Shown here one piece after another: positions 51,558 to 60,793 of a stretch of 64,000 nucleotides of DNA (its first letter is position 1; every line of letters starts with the position of its first letter). The notes beneath the pieces are model-generated. The model worked only from the letters and a program-made list of their open reading frames with translations, had not been told where the DNA came from and ran no database searches. A program made the translations under genes and the position numbers. Origin of the DNA: Desulfobacula sp. (lineage in GTDB: Bacteria > Desulfobacterota > Desulfobacteria > Desulfobacterales > Desulfobacteraceae); NCBI GenBank assembly GCA_023701135.1, contig JAMPXP010000023.1, positions 17,377-81,376 on the forward strand, read 5' to 3'.

Positions 51558-53429
51558 ATGAGATTTATCCGGTTATGGATAGGGATCATCATGGTCGTAT
51601 CGGTATTATCCGGATGCCGGGATAATCGCCCTGATGCCCCGGATCAGGCCACCCTGTCTGATGCCGCCCCTGTCCTGGCTCCCGGGCAGGATAGGGTATA
51701 TGCGCAACTGCCGGAAAATATCCAATGGCTGACCAATGAAACCGACCCTGTTTTTTCATCTGAAAAGGCAAAAAAAGGGGGAACGCTTCACCTTTCCCTC
51801 ACCGGTTTTCCCATAACTTTCAGGGTTGTGGGGCCCGATTCAAACGGATCTTTCAGGAGCGCCATCCTGGACAATCATCTGTCCCTGATCGCCATTCATC
51901 CCGATACCGGGCGCATTATTCCCGAGCTTGCCACCCACTGGGCTTTTGGCGACGATAAAAAGACCATGTATTTCAAACTGGACCGGGAGGCCCAATGGTC
52001 CGACAAAAAACCCGTGACGGCCTGGGATTATGTCTATGCCCTTGAATTCATGCGGTCCGAGCATATTATGGCCCCCTGGTACAATGATTATTATACAAAG
52101 GAGATTGAGGCCGTTACCGTCTATGATGATTATACCATCAGTGTGAGAAGCACCAGGGCAGATCCGGACCTCTATTTAAAGCTCGGAATAGGGCCTTTGC
52201 CTGCCCATTATTTCGGCCGGTTGGATGGGTCCTTTGTCCAGACCTATAACTGGAAGATTGTTCCCAATACCGGTCCCTATGAAATCAGTGAGTTCAAGAA
52301 GGGAAGGTTTGTCACCTTTAAACGAAAACAGGACTGGTGGGCCAGGGACAAAAAATATCAGAAAAACCGGTTTAATGTGGATTTTGTCGTTTTTAACGTG
52401 ATCCGGGACCCGAACCTAGAATGGGAATATTTTAAAAAAGGCCTTTTGGATGTCTTCAGTCTGACCATTCCCAAATACTGGCATGAAAAATCCGATCAAG
52501 CCCTTTTTCAGAGGGGCTATATCCATAAAATCTGGTTTTTCAATGATATGGAGCGGTCTGCCCAGGGGATTTTTCTCAATCAGGATACGGAGATCTTCCG
52601 GGACAGGCGCCTGTGTTACGCCTTTTCCCATGCCATGAATATTGAAAAAGTCATCACCAATGTGCTGAGAAATGATTATTTCCGTCTGCCCCAGGCCTTT
52701 TCAGGCTATGGAGACTATACGGATGATACGATAAAACCCCGCCTCTACGATATCGGAAAGGTGGAGGCCCTGATGACGGAGGCCGGATGGGCAAGGGGGG
52801 CCGACGGTATCTGGCAGAAGGGAGAAGAAAGGTTTTCCATCCGGGTCACCTACGGCACGGACGAGCACACGCCAAGGCTTGTCGTCCTGAAGGAAGAGGC
52901 CTTAAAGGCGGGCATAGATCTTGTTCTGGACAAGCTGGATGCCTCGTCCATGTTTAAAAAAATTCTGGAAAAGAAACATGATGCCGCCTCCATGGGCTGG
53001 AGTACCAATATCAGGCCCACCTACTGGGAGGGATGGCATTCTGAAAATGCCCATAAATCCCAGACCAATAATATTACCAACACGGATGATCCTGAGCTGG
53101 ACCGGTTGATCGATCAATACCGGGTAAGCCTGGGCGAGGAAGAGCGCAAAGGTCTTTCAAGGCGGATACAGCGTCTCATCCATGAAACCGGGGCCTTTGT
53201 GCCCACCTTTATGGTGCCCTATGTCCGCCAGGGGTACTGGAGGTGGATTGAACTTCCGGATTTTCACGGAACAAAACGCTCGGACAATCTGTTTGACCCG
53301 TTTTCGAGCACCATTGGCGGTCTTTTCTGGATAGACCCGGACAAAAAGGAAGAAACCCTGAAGGCCATCCAAAAGGGGGAGTCCTTTCCCCCTGTGATCC
53401 TCATGGATGAAAGGTTTAAACCGGAGTAG
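51558..53429 (+). CDS. Family 5 peptide-binding lipoprotein (YejA-like)
   Basis: A 623-residue binding protein. Lipobox LSGC places Cys20 as the lipidated residue. GGTLHLSLTGFPITFRVVGPDSNG and the inner stretch VPNTGPYEISEFKKGRFVTF are SBP_bac_5 features of the YejA branch (microcin C/oligopeptide uptake). It is followed six bases later by an ATPase gene, but no permease gene follows, unlike the usual yejABEF or dppABCDF order. Confidence 0.87.
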   Translation: MRFIRLWIGIIMVVSVLSGCRDNRPDAPDQATLSDAAPVLAPGQDRVYAQLPENIQWLTNETDPVFSSEKAKKGGTLHLSLTGFPITFRVVGPDSNGSFRSAILDNHLSLIAIHPDTGRIIPELATHWAFGDDKKTMYFKLDREAQWSDKKPVTAWDYVYALEFMRSEHIMAPWYNDYYTKEIEAVTVYDDYTISVRSTRADPDLYLKLGIGPLPAHYFGRLDGSFVQTYNWKIVPNTGPYEISEFKKGRFVTFKRKQDWWARDKKYQKNRFNVDFVVFNVIRDPNLEWEYFKKGLLDVFSLTIPKYWHEKSDQALFQRGYIHKIWFFNDMERSAQGIFLNQDTEIFRDRRLCYAFSHAMNIEKVITNVLRNDYFRLPQAFSGYGDYTDDTIKPRLYDIGKVEALMTEAGWARGADGIWQKGEERFSIRVTYGTDEHTPRLVVLKEEALKAGIDLVLDKLDASSMFKKILEKKHDAASMGWSTNIRPTYWEGWHSENAHKSQTNNITNTDDPELDRLIDQYRVSLGEEERKGLSRRIQRLIHETGAFVPTFMVPYVRQGYWRWIELPDFHGTKRSDNLFDPFSSTIGGLFWIDPDKKEETLKAIQKGESFPPVILMDERFKPE

Positions 53430-53435
53430 GGAACC

Positions 53436-54425
53436 ATGGGTGAAAATATCATTTTAGATATCAGCCGGCTCTGTGTTGAATTTGATACCGAAGCGGGCAG
53501 GGTCAGGGCCGTTGACGGGGTAGGATTCCAATTGAAAAAAGGAAAAACCCTCGGCATTGCCGGAGAATCCGGCTGCGGAAAAACCATCACGGCCCTCAGC
53601 ATTATCCGGCTTCTGCCCAGACCCGTTTCCCGGATTGTCCAGGGCCGGGTCCTGTTTCAGGGCCGGGATCTTCTGGCCCTGTCAAAGCAGGAGATGCAGC
53701 AGATCAGGGGTCGAAAAATCGCCATGATTTTTCAGGAACCCATGACGGCGCTGAATCCGGTGCATTCCATCGCCAAACAGATGGTTGAAATCCATCAGAT
53801 TCATTTTCCCGGCCTGTCCCGGACAAAAATGGCGGACGCGTCCGTGGAACTGCTTGAAAAAGCGGGGATTTCCGATCCCGGCATTGTCATGAAAAAATAT
53901 CCTCACCAGCTTTCAGGGGGCATGCGGCAACGGGTCATGATAGCCATGGCCCTGGCGTGCAGGCCTGATATTCTTATTGCCGATGAACCCACCACGGCTT
54001 TGGATGTCACGGTTCAGGCAGAGATCCTGGATCTGATCCAAACATTAAAAGAGGAATCCGGGATGTCGGTGGTTCTCATCACCCACGACCTGGGCGTCAT
54101 CGCAGAAAACTGTGACGATGTGGCGGTGATGTATGCCGGAAAAATCGTTGAAAGCGCCGGTGTCCATGATCTTTTTCAGTATCCCCGTCACCCCTACACC
54201 AAAGGGCTTCTGGCATCGATTCCATCCAGGGCTCCGAGACCGAAAACAATGCTGCCGACAATTTCCGGTCAGGTCCCGTCGCTTACGGATATGCCCGAAG
54301 GGTGCAGGTTCCAATCCCGCTGTCCCCTTTGTGCAGATATCTGCAAGAGTATAGACCCTGACGAACGGATAATGGGTCAAAATCACGGCGTAAGATGTCA
54401 TATGGCGGATGAACAGGGGCGATAA
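53436..54425 (+). CDS. Peptide ABC transporter ATPase (DppD/OppD-like)
   Basis: A 329-residue ATPase with Walker [10 protein letters not shown], signature [15 protein letters not shown], Walker [13 protein letters not shown] and the C-terminal oligopeptide domain containing [14 protein letters not shown] (a possible [4Fe-4S] or zinc motif in DppD proteins). It couples ATP hydrolysis to peptide import. The partner permeases are not in this window. Confidence 0.9.
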   Translation: MGENIILDISRLCVEFDTEAGRVRAVDGVGFQLKKGKTLGIAGESGCGKTITALSIIRLLPRPVSRIVQGRVLFQGRDLLALSKQEMQQIRGRKIAMIFQEPMTALNPVHSIAKQMVEIHQIHFPGLSRTKMADASVELLEKAGISDPGIVMKKYPHQLSGGMRQRVMIAMALACRPDILIADEPTTALDVTVQAEILDLIQTLKEESGMSVVLITHDLGVIAENCDDVAVMYAGKIVESAGVHDLFQYPRHPYTKGLLASIPSRAPRPKTMLPTISGQVPSLTDMPEGCRFQSRCPLCADICKSIDPDERIMGQNHGVRCHMADEQGR

Positions 54426-54484
54426 AAATTTCAAGTTTTAAAAATAAGTCTTGCTTTTTTAAAATAAACCCAATAAATATCTAC

Positions 54485-54509
54485 AAAACCCTTCTGTATG
54501 AAGGCTTTT
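54485..54509 (+). terminator. Weak terminator-like hairpin after dppD
   Basis: CCTTC and GAAGG (54490-54494, 54500-54504) with a five-base loop, extended by AAAA/TTTT across a mismatch and followed by TTTT. It sits in the 178-bp leader of the cold-shock gene and could end dppD transcription or act in that leader. Confidence 0.4.
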
Positions 54510-54603
54510 GAGTTTCGTTCTAAAGGCAAGACCCATCTGTGAAAGTGGCTGGACCTGAAGTTTGAAACTAAAATCAATTAATTTAAGCAAGGAGAAAGTC
54601 ACA

Positions 54604-54804
54604 ATGGCAAATGGGATCGTAAAATGGTTCAATGATTCAAAGGGATTTGGTTTTATCGAGCAGGAAAACGGGCCGGATGTATTTGTTCATCATTCAGGCA
54701 TCCAGTCAACAGGTTTCAGATCGCTGAATGAAGGCGATAAGGTGACCTTTGATATCGAACAAGGACAAAAAGGGCCTGCTGCAGTCAATGTAGTGGTTCA
54801 ATAG
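54604..54804 (+). CDS. Cold-shock domain protein
   Basis: A 66-residue OB-fold RNA chaperone. [18 protein letters not shown] contains RNP1 (KGFGFI) and VFVHHSGI the RNP2 motif. ATG 54604 has AAGGAG upstream; an in-frame ATG-less extension from 54562 is not conserved. A 178-base leader and a strong terminator make it an independent unit within the peptide-transporter genes. Cold-induced or constitutive expression cannot be decided from sequence. Confidence 0.95.
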   Translation: MANGIVKWFNDSKGFGFIEQENGPDVFVHHSGIQSTGFRSLNEGDKVTFDIEQGQKGPAAVNVVVQ

Positions 54805-54810
54805 ATTTGT

Positions 54811-54849
54811 AAAGGAGGGCTGCTGATCCGAAGCTGCCCTCCTTTTTTT
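54811..54849 (+). terminator. Strong intrinsic terminator after the cold-shock gene
   Basis: Perfect 10-bp outer stem (54811-54820 with 54836-54845) and an inner GCT/AGC pairing, followed by seven T. It begins six bases after the stop of the cold-shock gene. Confidence 0.9.
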
Positions 54850-55000
54850 ATGCTTGCGCCTACCCTGCTATAATCATTCCCCATGGTCAGTTCCGCTATG
54901 CCGAGACCGGAGCCGGCCATATCTTTTTCAGAGCTCTTATTTTTATTATGATAAGGATCATGTTAAATGAGCAAAGTTTTTTTTATAAAAAAGGGTGAAG

Positions 55001-55975
55001 ATGGACATTGTCCGAGTCGATCAGCTTAAAAAATATTTCCCTGTCACCAGCGGGGTCTTTTTAAGGCGGACCGGTCATATTCATGCCCTTGACGGCGTGT
55101 CGTTTTCCGTCAAAAAAGGGGAGACCTTGGGTATTGTGGGAGAATCGGGCTGCGGAAAAACAACCCTTGGCCGGTGTATCACAGGATTGACGGAACCGAC
55201 GGCCGGTGAAATAAGGATTAAGGGGAAGTCGTTTTTCGGAACCCATGGCGTCCCGAGAAAAGAATCGGCATCCACACTGCAGATGATTTTTCAGGATCCT
55301 TTCGAGTCATTGGACCCGAGGCAGACGGTCCGGCAAATCCTTGAAGAAAAATATATAATCCATGGCAGGGATGGAAAGCATCTGGATCAGGAAATCCATG
55401 CACTCATCGAAAAGGTGGGGCTGCTGCCGGATGCCCTCGCCAAATTTCCCCACGAATTTTCAGGAGGCCAGCGGCAGCGGATCGGCATTGCAAGGGCCAT
55501 CAGCCTTGACCCGGAAATCATTGTGTGCGACGAACCGGTTTCCGCCCTTGATGTTTCCGTCCAGTCCAAAATTCTGAACCTTCTGTTGGCACTTCAGCAG
55601 GAAATGGGACTCACCTATATCATGATTTCCCATGACCTGTCCGTTGTCCGACATATTTCAGACAGGATCGGTGTCATGTATTCCGGCAAGATGGTTGAAC
55701 TGGGAGAAGCCGGAGATATCTATGAAAATGCGCGGCATCCCTATACCAGGGCGCTTTTGTCGGCCATTCCCATTCCGGATCCCCGGGGTCGGAAAAACCG
55801 GATTTTGCTCAAAGGAGAAGTTCCTTCTGCAGAGCATCCGCCGGTTGGTTGCAGGTTTAATACCCGGTGCGGGTATGTGCAGGCCCTCTGTTTTGAGCAA
55901 GAGCCCCTTTTACAAGGCTCTCAAGAGAATCCTGATCATTGGATCGCCTGTCATGTCTTCAATTCTGGGGGGTAA
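55001..55975 (+). CDS. Peptide ABC transporter ATPase (DppF/OppF-like)
   Basis: A 324-residue ATPase: Walker [14 protein letters not shown], signature FSGGQRQRIGIARAI, Walker B IIVCDEPVSALD, H-loop SHDLSVVRHI, and the C-terminal peptide-transport extension with CRFNTRCGYVQALC. ATG 55001 with GGGTGAAG upstream is chosen over the in-frame GTG at 54995. It likely pairs with the DppD-like ATPase, from which it is separated by the cold-shock unit. Confidence 0.9.
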   Translation: MDIVRVDQLKKYFPVTSGVFLRRTGHIHALDGVSFSVKKGETLGIVGESGCGKTTLGRCITGLTEPTAGEIRIKGKSFFGTHGVPRKESASTLQMIFQDPFESLDPRQTVRQILEEKYIIHGRDGKHLDQEIHALIEKVGLLPDALAKFPHEFSGGQRQRIGIARAISLDPEIIVCDEPVSALDVSVQSKILNLLLALQQEMGLTYIMISHDLSVVRHISDRIGVMYSGKMVELGEAGDIYENARHPYTRALLSAIPIPDPRGRKNRILLKGEVPSAEHPPVGCRFNTRCGYVQALCFEQEPLLQGSQENPDHWIACHVFNSGG

Positions 55976-56039
55976 GCTTGCCGGACCATTGACGTGCGAT
56001 GCCCATGATTTCAAGAATGGCGGGTTTCGTCGGATCATA

Positions 56040-56068
56040 TTGTGTTGGCGGGATGATTGTGGCATAAT
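56040..56068 (+). promoter_or_regulatory. Probable promoter of the DUF4388 gene
   Basis: TTGTGT at 56040-56045 and CATAAT at 56063-56068 with an optimal 17-base spacer, 71 bases before the start codon. Confidence 0.4.
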
Positions 56069-56139
56069 GAACGCATCATCGTTTTTCATAAGCACAATAA
56101 TGACCGGAAAAAAGATGCAAAAAGGATAAAAGGGACATT

Positions 56140-57369
56140 ATGAATCTTCAGGGCGATTTTGAGGGATTGACGCTTGCAAGCATTCTTCAACTTCTGTGCA
56201 ATGACCAGAAAACAGGGGTATTGACGGTGACTTCGGATGCCGAAGAAAGCCGGGTTTTTTTTGATCAGGGAACCATTGTCTATGCGTCGGCTTCTCTAAA
56301 AGAAGCCAGGCTTGGATCTCTCATGAGAGCGGACGGAGTGATTTCCGCTGATCAGCTTCAAAAATGCCTGGCCCTGGCCAAGGAAGAAAAGATGCATCTC
56401 GGCAAGATTCTGGTGGACAAGGGATATATTTCTCTTGAAACCCTTAAAAAATATAATACGAAACAAGTGGAGGCCATTTTATATAATCTTTTGTTCTGGA
56501 AAAAGGGCAGGTTTGAATATAAGGATGCCAAACTGAATCTGAAGGGCATGATCATCACCCAATTAAATCCCATGAAGCTGATTCTGGAAGCATCCAGGCG
56601 GATTGATGAATTATCGGTGCTTCAGAAATATATATCCAGCGACAGGATCGTGTTTAAAATGTCGGGAAAGATGCAGAGCAAGGAAGAAATCAAATTGAAT
56701 GCCAATGAATGGCGGATCCTTTCCCTGATTGACGGCACCCGGACGGTGCGCCAGATTATTGATGAAAGCGGTTATGATGAATTTGCCGTGTATAAGATTT
56801 TTTTCTCGGTGATTTCTTCGGGTCTCATCGAACAGAAAGAAGAACTGAACAGCCCGGCCGACCCCCAGGCAGATGATGATTATTCTGCGATTTTGATTGT
56901 CTTTAACGATATCCTTACCGCCATCCGGAAAAATATTGTTGATGAGCTTGGAGATCGAAGCTATTCCCTGTTTGAAGAAAGCAAATCAGGGCTTGCCGAT
57001 GAATATAAGCGGCTGCTCAAGGACTATCACCCGGACAATCACAGCCAGGCAAATCTTAAAAGCATTGTCTCTGTCCTGGAGGCAATGGATCGTATGAAAG
57101 ATCCAAAGGAATTTCTGATCGCCGGATTTACGGAATATTGCGGCCGGGTTCTTGAAAAGGTCGGGGGAATTTTGGGAGTCCAGCCATTGATAAAAATCCT
57201 TGAAGATATTGAAAAAGTCCTGGGTTATGTCAGAAAATATCAGGCCGGATCAAAGGAAAAAACAAAAATTGTCAATGATATGAAGCATGCCCTTGACCAT
57301 ATCCAGTCCAAATTCAAAACAGAAGCAGGCGGCCGGTCCAGGGGCGGGATCTTTTCTATATTTTCCTGA
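56140..57369 (+). CDS. DUF4388 (PATAN-like) domain protein
   Basis: A 409-residue protein. The N-terminal region, with GDFEGLTLASILQLLCNDQK TG and VFFDQGTIVYA, is a DUF4388 domain, common in Deltaproteobacteria and linked to signalling and surface motility. A winged-helix-like segment follows (NEWRILSLIDGTRTVRQIIDESG, cited here as NEWRILSLIDGT). The C-terminal 150 residues are helical. DUF4388 genes often neighbour MglA-type GTPases; here the six-gene MglA cluster is convergent and ends eight bases away. Confidence 0.82.
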   Translation: MNLQGDFEGLTLASILQLLCNDQKTGVLTVTSDAEESRVFFDQGTIVYASASLKEARLGSLMRADGVISADQLQKCLALAKEEKMHLGKILVDKGYISLETLKKYNTKQVEAILYNLLFWKKGRFEYKDAKLNLKGMIITQLNPMKLILEASRRIDELSVLQKYISSDRIVFKMSGKMQSKEEIKLNANEWRILSLIDGTRTVRQIIDESGYDEFAVYKIFFSVISSGLIEQKEELNSPADPQADDDYSAILIVFNDILTAIRKNIVDELGDRSYSLFEESKSGLADEYKRLLKDYHPDNHSQANLKSIVSVLEAMDRMKDPKEFLIAGFTEYCGRVLEKVGGILGVQPLIKILEDIEKVLGYVRKYQAGSKEKTKIVNDMKHALDHIQSKFKTEAGGRSRGGIFSIFS

Positions 57370-57377
57370 CAAGGCGG

Positions 57378-57653
57378 TTATGAGTCTGCGACCTTGGCGC
57401 CGCCATAGGCCAGAAACGAGAGGGCAGCCGTTCTGAACAGGGCCCGGATAATCTCAAGAAGGTCGGCATTCACGACTTGATCAAAAATCACCACATAGTC
57501 GGCAATGAACAGAAGACAGACCGTGACCAGGATCAGGTTGATGACTTTACCGACCTTTCCGCCGGCATATTTGATTCTGGCCTTGTTGAACACAAAAATA
57601 ATAATGAGGTAGATTACCAGGGTGAAAATCAGAATAATGGTCTGCGCTGTCAT
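57378..57653 (-). CDS. Small membrane protein, 91 aa
   Basis: Not recognised. Three hydrophobic helices are visible: residues 4-22, 40-56 and 69-85, with a short basic loop (NKARIKYAGGKVGK) after the first. It is the last gene of the roadblock/GTPase cluster and may anchor the complex to the membrane, by association only. Confidence 0.65.
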   Translation of the reverse strand: MTAQTIILIFTLVIYLIIIFVFNKARIKYAGGKVGKVINLILVTVCLLFIADYVVIFDQVVNADLLEIIRALFRTAALSFLAYGGAKVADS

Positions 57654-57680
57654 GGAAACCCTCCTATTTTAAGTAAACGC

Positions 57681-58010
57681 CTATTGCCGGTTAACATTAT
57701 CCTTTAGAAATTGAAGGATATTGTCTACCAGCACGGCACAACTGATGTCTTTTTGTTTTATCACTCCGAGATAATACTTGCCAACAGGAAAAATAAAAAA
57801 ATAGCCCTGGTTTTCCAGTGAAAATGCCAGGTATCTGAAATTGATTTTTCCGATGGCCTGGGCATTCAAGCCGCAGAAGGATACCAATTCCGCCATTTTT
57901 TGCGATTCTGCCATGGCCTGGGAGAAAATGTTTCCGTCCCTGTCCACAAGGATATACTGATCAACGCCCGGCACTGTGAGAAGGGATGCAAAGGATTCAG
58001 TATCCGGCAT
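57681..58010 (-). CDS. Roadblock/LC7-like protein, 109 aa
   Basis: A small protein with the alternating pattern of roadblock/LC7 domains: VPGVDQYILVDRDGNIFSQA, a central helix, then GYFFIFPVGKYYLGVIKQ. Roadblock proteins act as GAP or scaffold partners for MglA-type GTPases. It is 12 bp from the upstream cluster gene. The assignment rests on pattern and context and is moderate. Confidence 0.7.
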   Translation of the reverse strand: MPDTESFASLLTVPGVDQYILVDRDGNIFSQAMAESQKMAELVSFCGLNAQAIGKINFRYLAFSLENQGYFFIFPVGKYYLGVIKQKDISCAVLVDNILQFLKDNVNRQ

Positions 58011-58022
58011 GGCAATCCTTTT

Positions 58023-58604
58023 TTAAACTGTGCCCGGTCCGGCCGGCGGGAAATAGCGCTCGGATATATCCCTGGGCAGGGTTGAAGATTTGCAGGCAAT
58101 GATCATGAGCAGGGTTTTTCCCATCATTTTAACGATGATGTGTTTATCTGCAATGCAGAGACCCGTTTCATTCACATCACCGAGTCTGGATTGAGCGGAC
58201 ATATGGATTTGCATCAGCTTTTTTCCGAGAAAATCAAGATCGGCGGGCTTTAATATCTCAGGCATATGATTGTTTAACAGGCCCAGGTCCCTGTGAAAAA
58301 GAAAAGATCCCAGAATTTCGGGAAAAGTCCCGGATTCCTCAAAGAAAAGCCCGGCCTGTTCCAGTAGTGCATTTTCCCGTGGGCTAAAATGATAAGGGCT
58401 CAGATAGCCGCAAACAGCGCACCGGAACCTTGCTTTAGCGGCGGTGAAGTCAATGGAGGTCACGTCATTCCTTTTGCCGCAGTCCTCGCAAAAACGTATC
58501 ATTTCTGTCTGTACCCGGTCATGGAGTGAATATGGCCTTGATTCTTGCAAAAATTCCAGGAGGTTTTTCTCTGTAGTATTCCGGAATGGGTTCATTTTTT
58601 TCAT
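58023..58604 (-). CDS. Zinc-ribbon protein of the GTPase cluster
   Basis: Up to 193 residues. Two CxxC pairs (CEDC and CAVC) suggest a zinc ribbon in the N-terminal half. The C-terminal half (about residues 120-185) contains a hydrophobic strand pattern (HIIVKMMGKTLLMIIACK) that could be a divergent roadblock domain. The start is uncertain: ATG 58604 overlaps the preceding gene by 86 bases; an internal ATG at 58502 would remove the overlap, but it also lacks a good Shine-Dalgarno. No function is known. Confidence 0.6.
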   Translation of the reverse strand: MKKMNPFRNTTEKNLLEFLQESRPYSLHDRVQTEMIRFCEDCGKRNDVTSIDFTAAKARFRCAVCGYLSPYHFSPRENALLEQAGLFFEESGTFPEILGSFLFHRDLGLLNNHMPEILKPADLDFLGKKLMQIHMSAQSRLGDVNETGLCIADKHIIVKMMGKTLLMIIACKSSTLPRDISERYFPPAGPGTV

Positions 58605-60111
58605 GGTTTGCAGTCTCTTCCATCGGCGGAAAAGGGGCCGGAGCGTCGAAAATCCCCAGGCTTAATCCCAGCAAATCCATCAGATCTGCCTTTTCAGGCT
58701 CATTTTGCCAGAGCACGGTCAGCTCGGCAATATCCTCTTTGATGGAGGAAAGACCCGGCCCGGGGTTGGCCCTGTCCATGGTTTTAAGGCGGGTTCTGAG
58801 CCGGTGGAGAATCGCCTGAACTTCGGTGTCCTTTTCCCGGCTTTTCCCATCCGGACCATCATCGCAGGGCTCAAAGGATTCATCCTCATATTGGAATGGG
58901 ACAATGCCTTCTGCTTTGTTTTCTTCCGGTTCGGCTATCAGCTCGACAGTCTCTTCGGCAGTCATTACCGGACGGTCTGAGGGCCCGGGGGAGGCTTCCA
59001 GGTTGAAAAATTCATCCAGTCTGTCTCCGATTTCGGCAATGGGTTCATTGTGCTTGAGCTGGGGGGTGAACTGCTTTATTCCGCTGTCGGGTGAATCAAG
59101 GGCCGGATTTCGGGTGGAAGTTCGGCTGGAACCATGAACATCCATCAGATGAATGGCATCCAGCAATTCATCGGCCGGAGATTCCTTAAGGCTGAAAAGG
59201 TCTCCCATCACATCCCGGGGAGCCGCCGGCGGCCTTTTGCCTGAAAGTGCAGGCACAATATCGTCGGCATCGGATTCATCCGGTTCTGAAGAAAGGGGTA
59301 TGGGCATGACATCTTCGGAGGAAACAGGGGTTACCGGTTTGATGTGCGAAAGGGCGGGGGATAGATATTCTTCTTCCCTCATATCCGACCCCGGCCGGAG
59401 CTTTTGTTTTTCTTTGGAAAGCCTGGCTTTCAGCTCATTAAATTGATGGATCTGGCTTTCGAGGATTTCTTTTTTATTCTGATAGGACAGGGCCGGGGTC
59501 TGAGTCATTTTTTCAAACGTGTCAAATACGGAACGCAGGAAAGATATGGCATCCGGGTGGGCATCTGCCTTCCGGGCACCGATATAATTGCCCAGGCTCT
59601 GGATGATTTTTAAAAAATGATGGTATATTTTATCCTGGTGATAGACAGACAAAAATTCCCTGACAACCGTTCCAAAATGCTGGAGGGTTCCTTCGGAAAT
59701 CTCCCAGTCAATGGCAAGGATAACGGCTTTGAGCTTATCAAGATCCATCTCTTTGACAACCGGCTTTGCAGCGATTTTGTTCTGAAGGATTTTGTATTTT
59801 CTGATTTCTTCGGACACTAGGGTATTGATTTTGTCCTTGTCCCTTTCCGGATTAAAATCGGTTACAAGCTTTTCAAACCGGGATGTCATTGAGAGCAGAA
59901 CAGGGACAGTTTCCGGATGGGCGCCGGCCTTTTTTGAATCCAGGTATTTTACCATGGCGCCCATCATTTTCAGAAGGGGTGCAAGGCTTGGATAGCGTGC
60001 ATATTGGGATTCTATGGGCGAGAATGTATGCTGAAGAAGACCGGGTTCATGTTTTGTAAGGTTTTGGTCTAATCTTGTTAGGATATCTGTCAGTTCATTT
60101 AAAGAAGCCAA
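58519..60111 (-). CDS. Uncharacterised 530-aa protein with duplicated helical domain
   Basis: It begins at TTG 60111 with AAGGAG seven bases upstream. Two similar helical segments are visible: LLKMMGAMVKYLDSKKAGAHP near residue 45 and FLKIIQSLGNYIGARKADAHP near residue 165, each followed by a FEK helix. The C-terminal half is acidic and low-complexity (EPDESDADDIV, ESFEPCDDGPDG), then ends with a basic amphipathic tail (FARIKAIFTP) that may bind membrane. It is encoded directly after the MglA-type GTPase (11 bp) and is likely its effector or scaffold. Confidence 0.7.
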   Translation of the reverse strand: MASLNELTDILTRLDQNLTKHEPGLLQHTFSPIESQYARYPSLAPLLKMMGAMVKYLDSKKAGAHPETVPVLLSMTSRFEKLVTDFNPERDKDKINTLVSEEIRKYKILQNKIAAKPVVKEMDLDKLKAVILAIDWEISEGTLQHFGTVVREFLSVYHQDKIYHHFLKIIQSLGNYIGARKADAHPDAISFLRSVFDTFEKMTQTPALSYQNKKEILESQIHQFNELKARLSKEKQKLRPGSDMREEEYLSPALSHIKPVTPVSSEDVMPIPLSSEPDESDADDIVPALSGKRPPAAPRDVMGDLFSLKESPADELLDAIHLMDVHGSSRTSTRNPALDSPDSGIKQFTPQLKHNEPIAEIGDRLDEFFNLEASPGPSDRPVMTAEETVELIAEPEENKAEGIVPFQYEDESFEPCDDGPDGKSREKDTEVQAILHRLRTRLKTMDRANPGPGLSSIKEDIAELTVLWQNEPEKADLMDLLGLSLGIFDAPAPFPPMEETANHEKNEPIPEYYREKPPGIFARIKAIFTP

Positions 60112-60122
60112 AGCAAATCTCC

Positions 60123-60734
60123 TTAAAAAAGCTGGTCCTGAATGGATGAAAGGGTCAAGGTAATGATCTTTTTCAGTGTGGGGATCACATTGCCGCCGCT
60201 GACGGCGCTGGCCTCAAAGGCAGGGGCCTTAAGGACACTGTTGAGATCCTTCTGCAGGATCTGGGTCGGCAGAATCTCAATTCCTGAATTTTTCAGATCT
60301 ATTTTATTGTACTGCATGACCAGGGGCAATTTAAAGAGATCCAGGCTATAGGTTTCAAGATTTTCATAGAGCTGATTCAGGGATTCAATATTTTTTCTGC
60401 GCTGTTCCTTCTGGACATCGGCAACAAAGACAATGCCGTCTACCCCCCTCAGAACAAGCCTTCTGGTGGCATTATATTTGACCTGGCCGGGTACGGTATA
60501 CAGTTGGATGGTGACATCGAATCCCTTGATCTGTCCGACATCAAAGGGCAGAAAATCAAAAAAAAGGGTCCGGTCATCCTGGGTTTTCAGGCTGACCATT
60601 TCGGTTTTGATCTGATCCCGGTATTTAGTGTTAATATATTCAAGGTTTGTGGTTTTCCCTCCTCTTCCAGGGCCATAGTATACGATTTTGATCTGTACTT
60701 CCCTGGTTTTGACATTGATAAGCGCCAAATTCAT
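60123..60734 (-). CDS. MglA-type Ras-like GTPase
   Basis: A 203-residue small GTPase. The P loop is YYGPGRGGKTTN, the switch-II region LYTVPGQVKYNATRR has the MglA-type glycine, and NKID is in YNKIDL. These are closer to MglA than to Rab-like bacterial GTPases. MglA with its MglB roadblock GAP sets cell polarity and motility in Myxococcus. Here the neighbouring 128-aa roadblock gene 59 bp upstream is the likely GAP partner. Confidence 0.9.
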   Translation of the reverse strand: MNLALINVKTREVQIKIVYYGPGRGGKTTNLEYINTKYRDQIKTEMVSLKTQDDRTLFFDFLPFDVGQIKGFDVTIQLYTVPGQVKYNATRRLVLRGVDGIVFVADVQKEQRRKNIESLNQLYENLETYSLDLFKLPLVMQYNKIDLKNSGIEILPTQILQKDLNSVLKAPAFEASAVSGGNVIPTLKKIITLTLSSIQDQLF

Positions 60735-60793
60735 TTCCTCTTAAATGAGAATTTTAAGATAATGATCAGAATCTGTTTTTCGGTGGTCTATAA

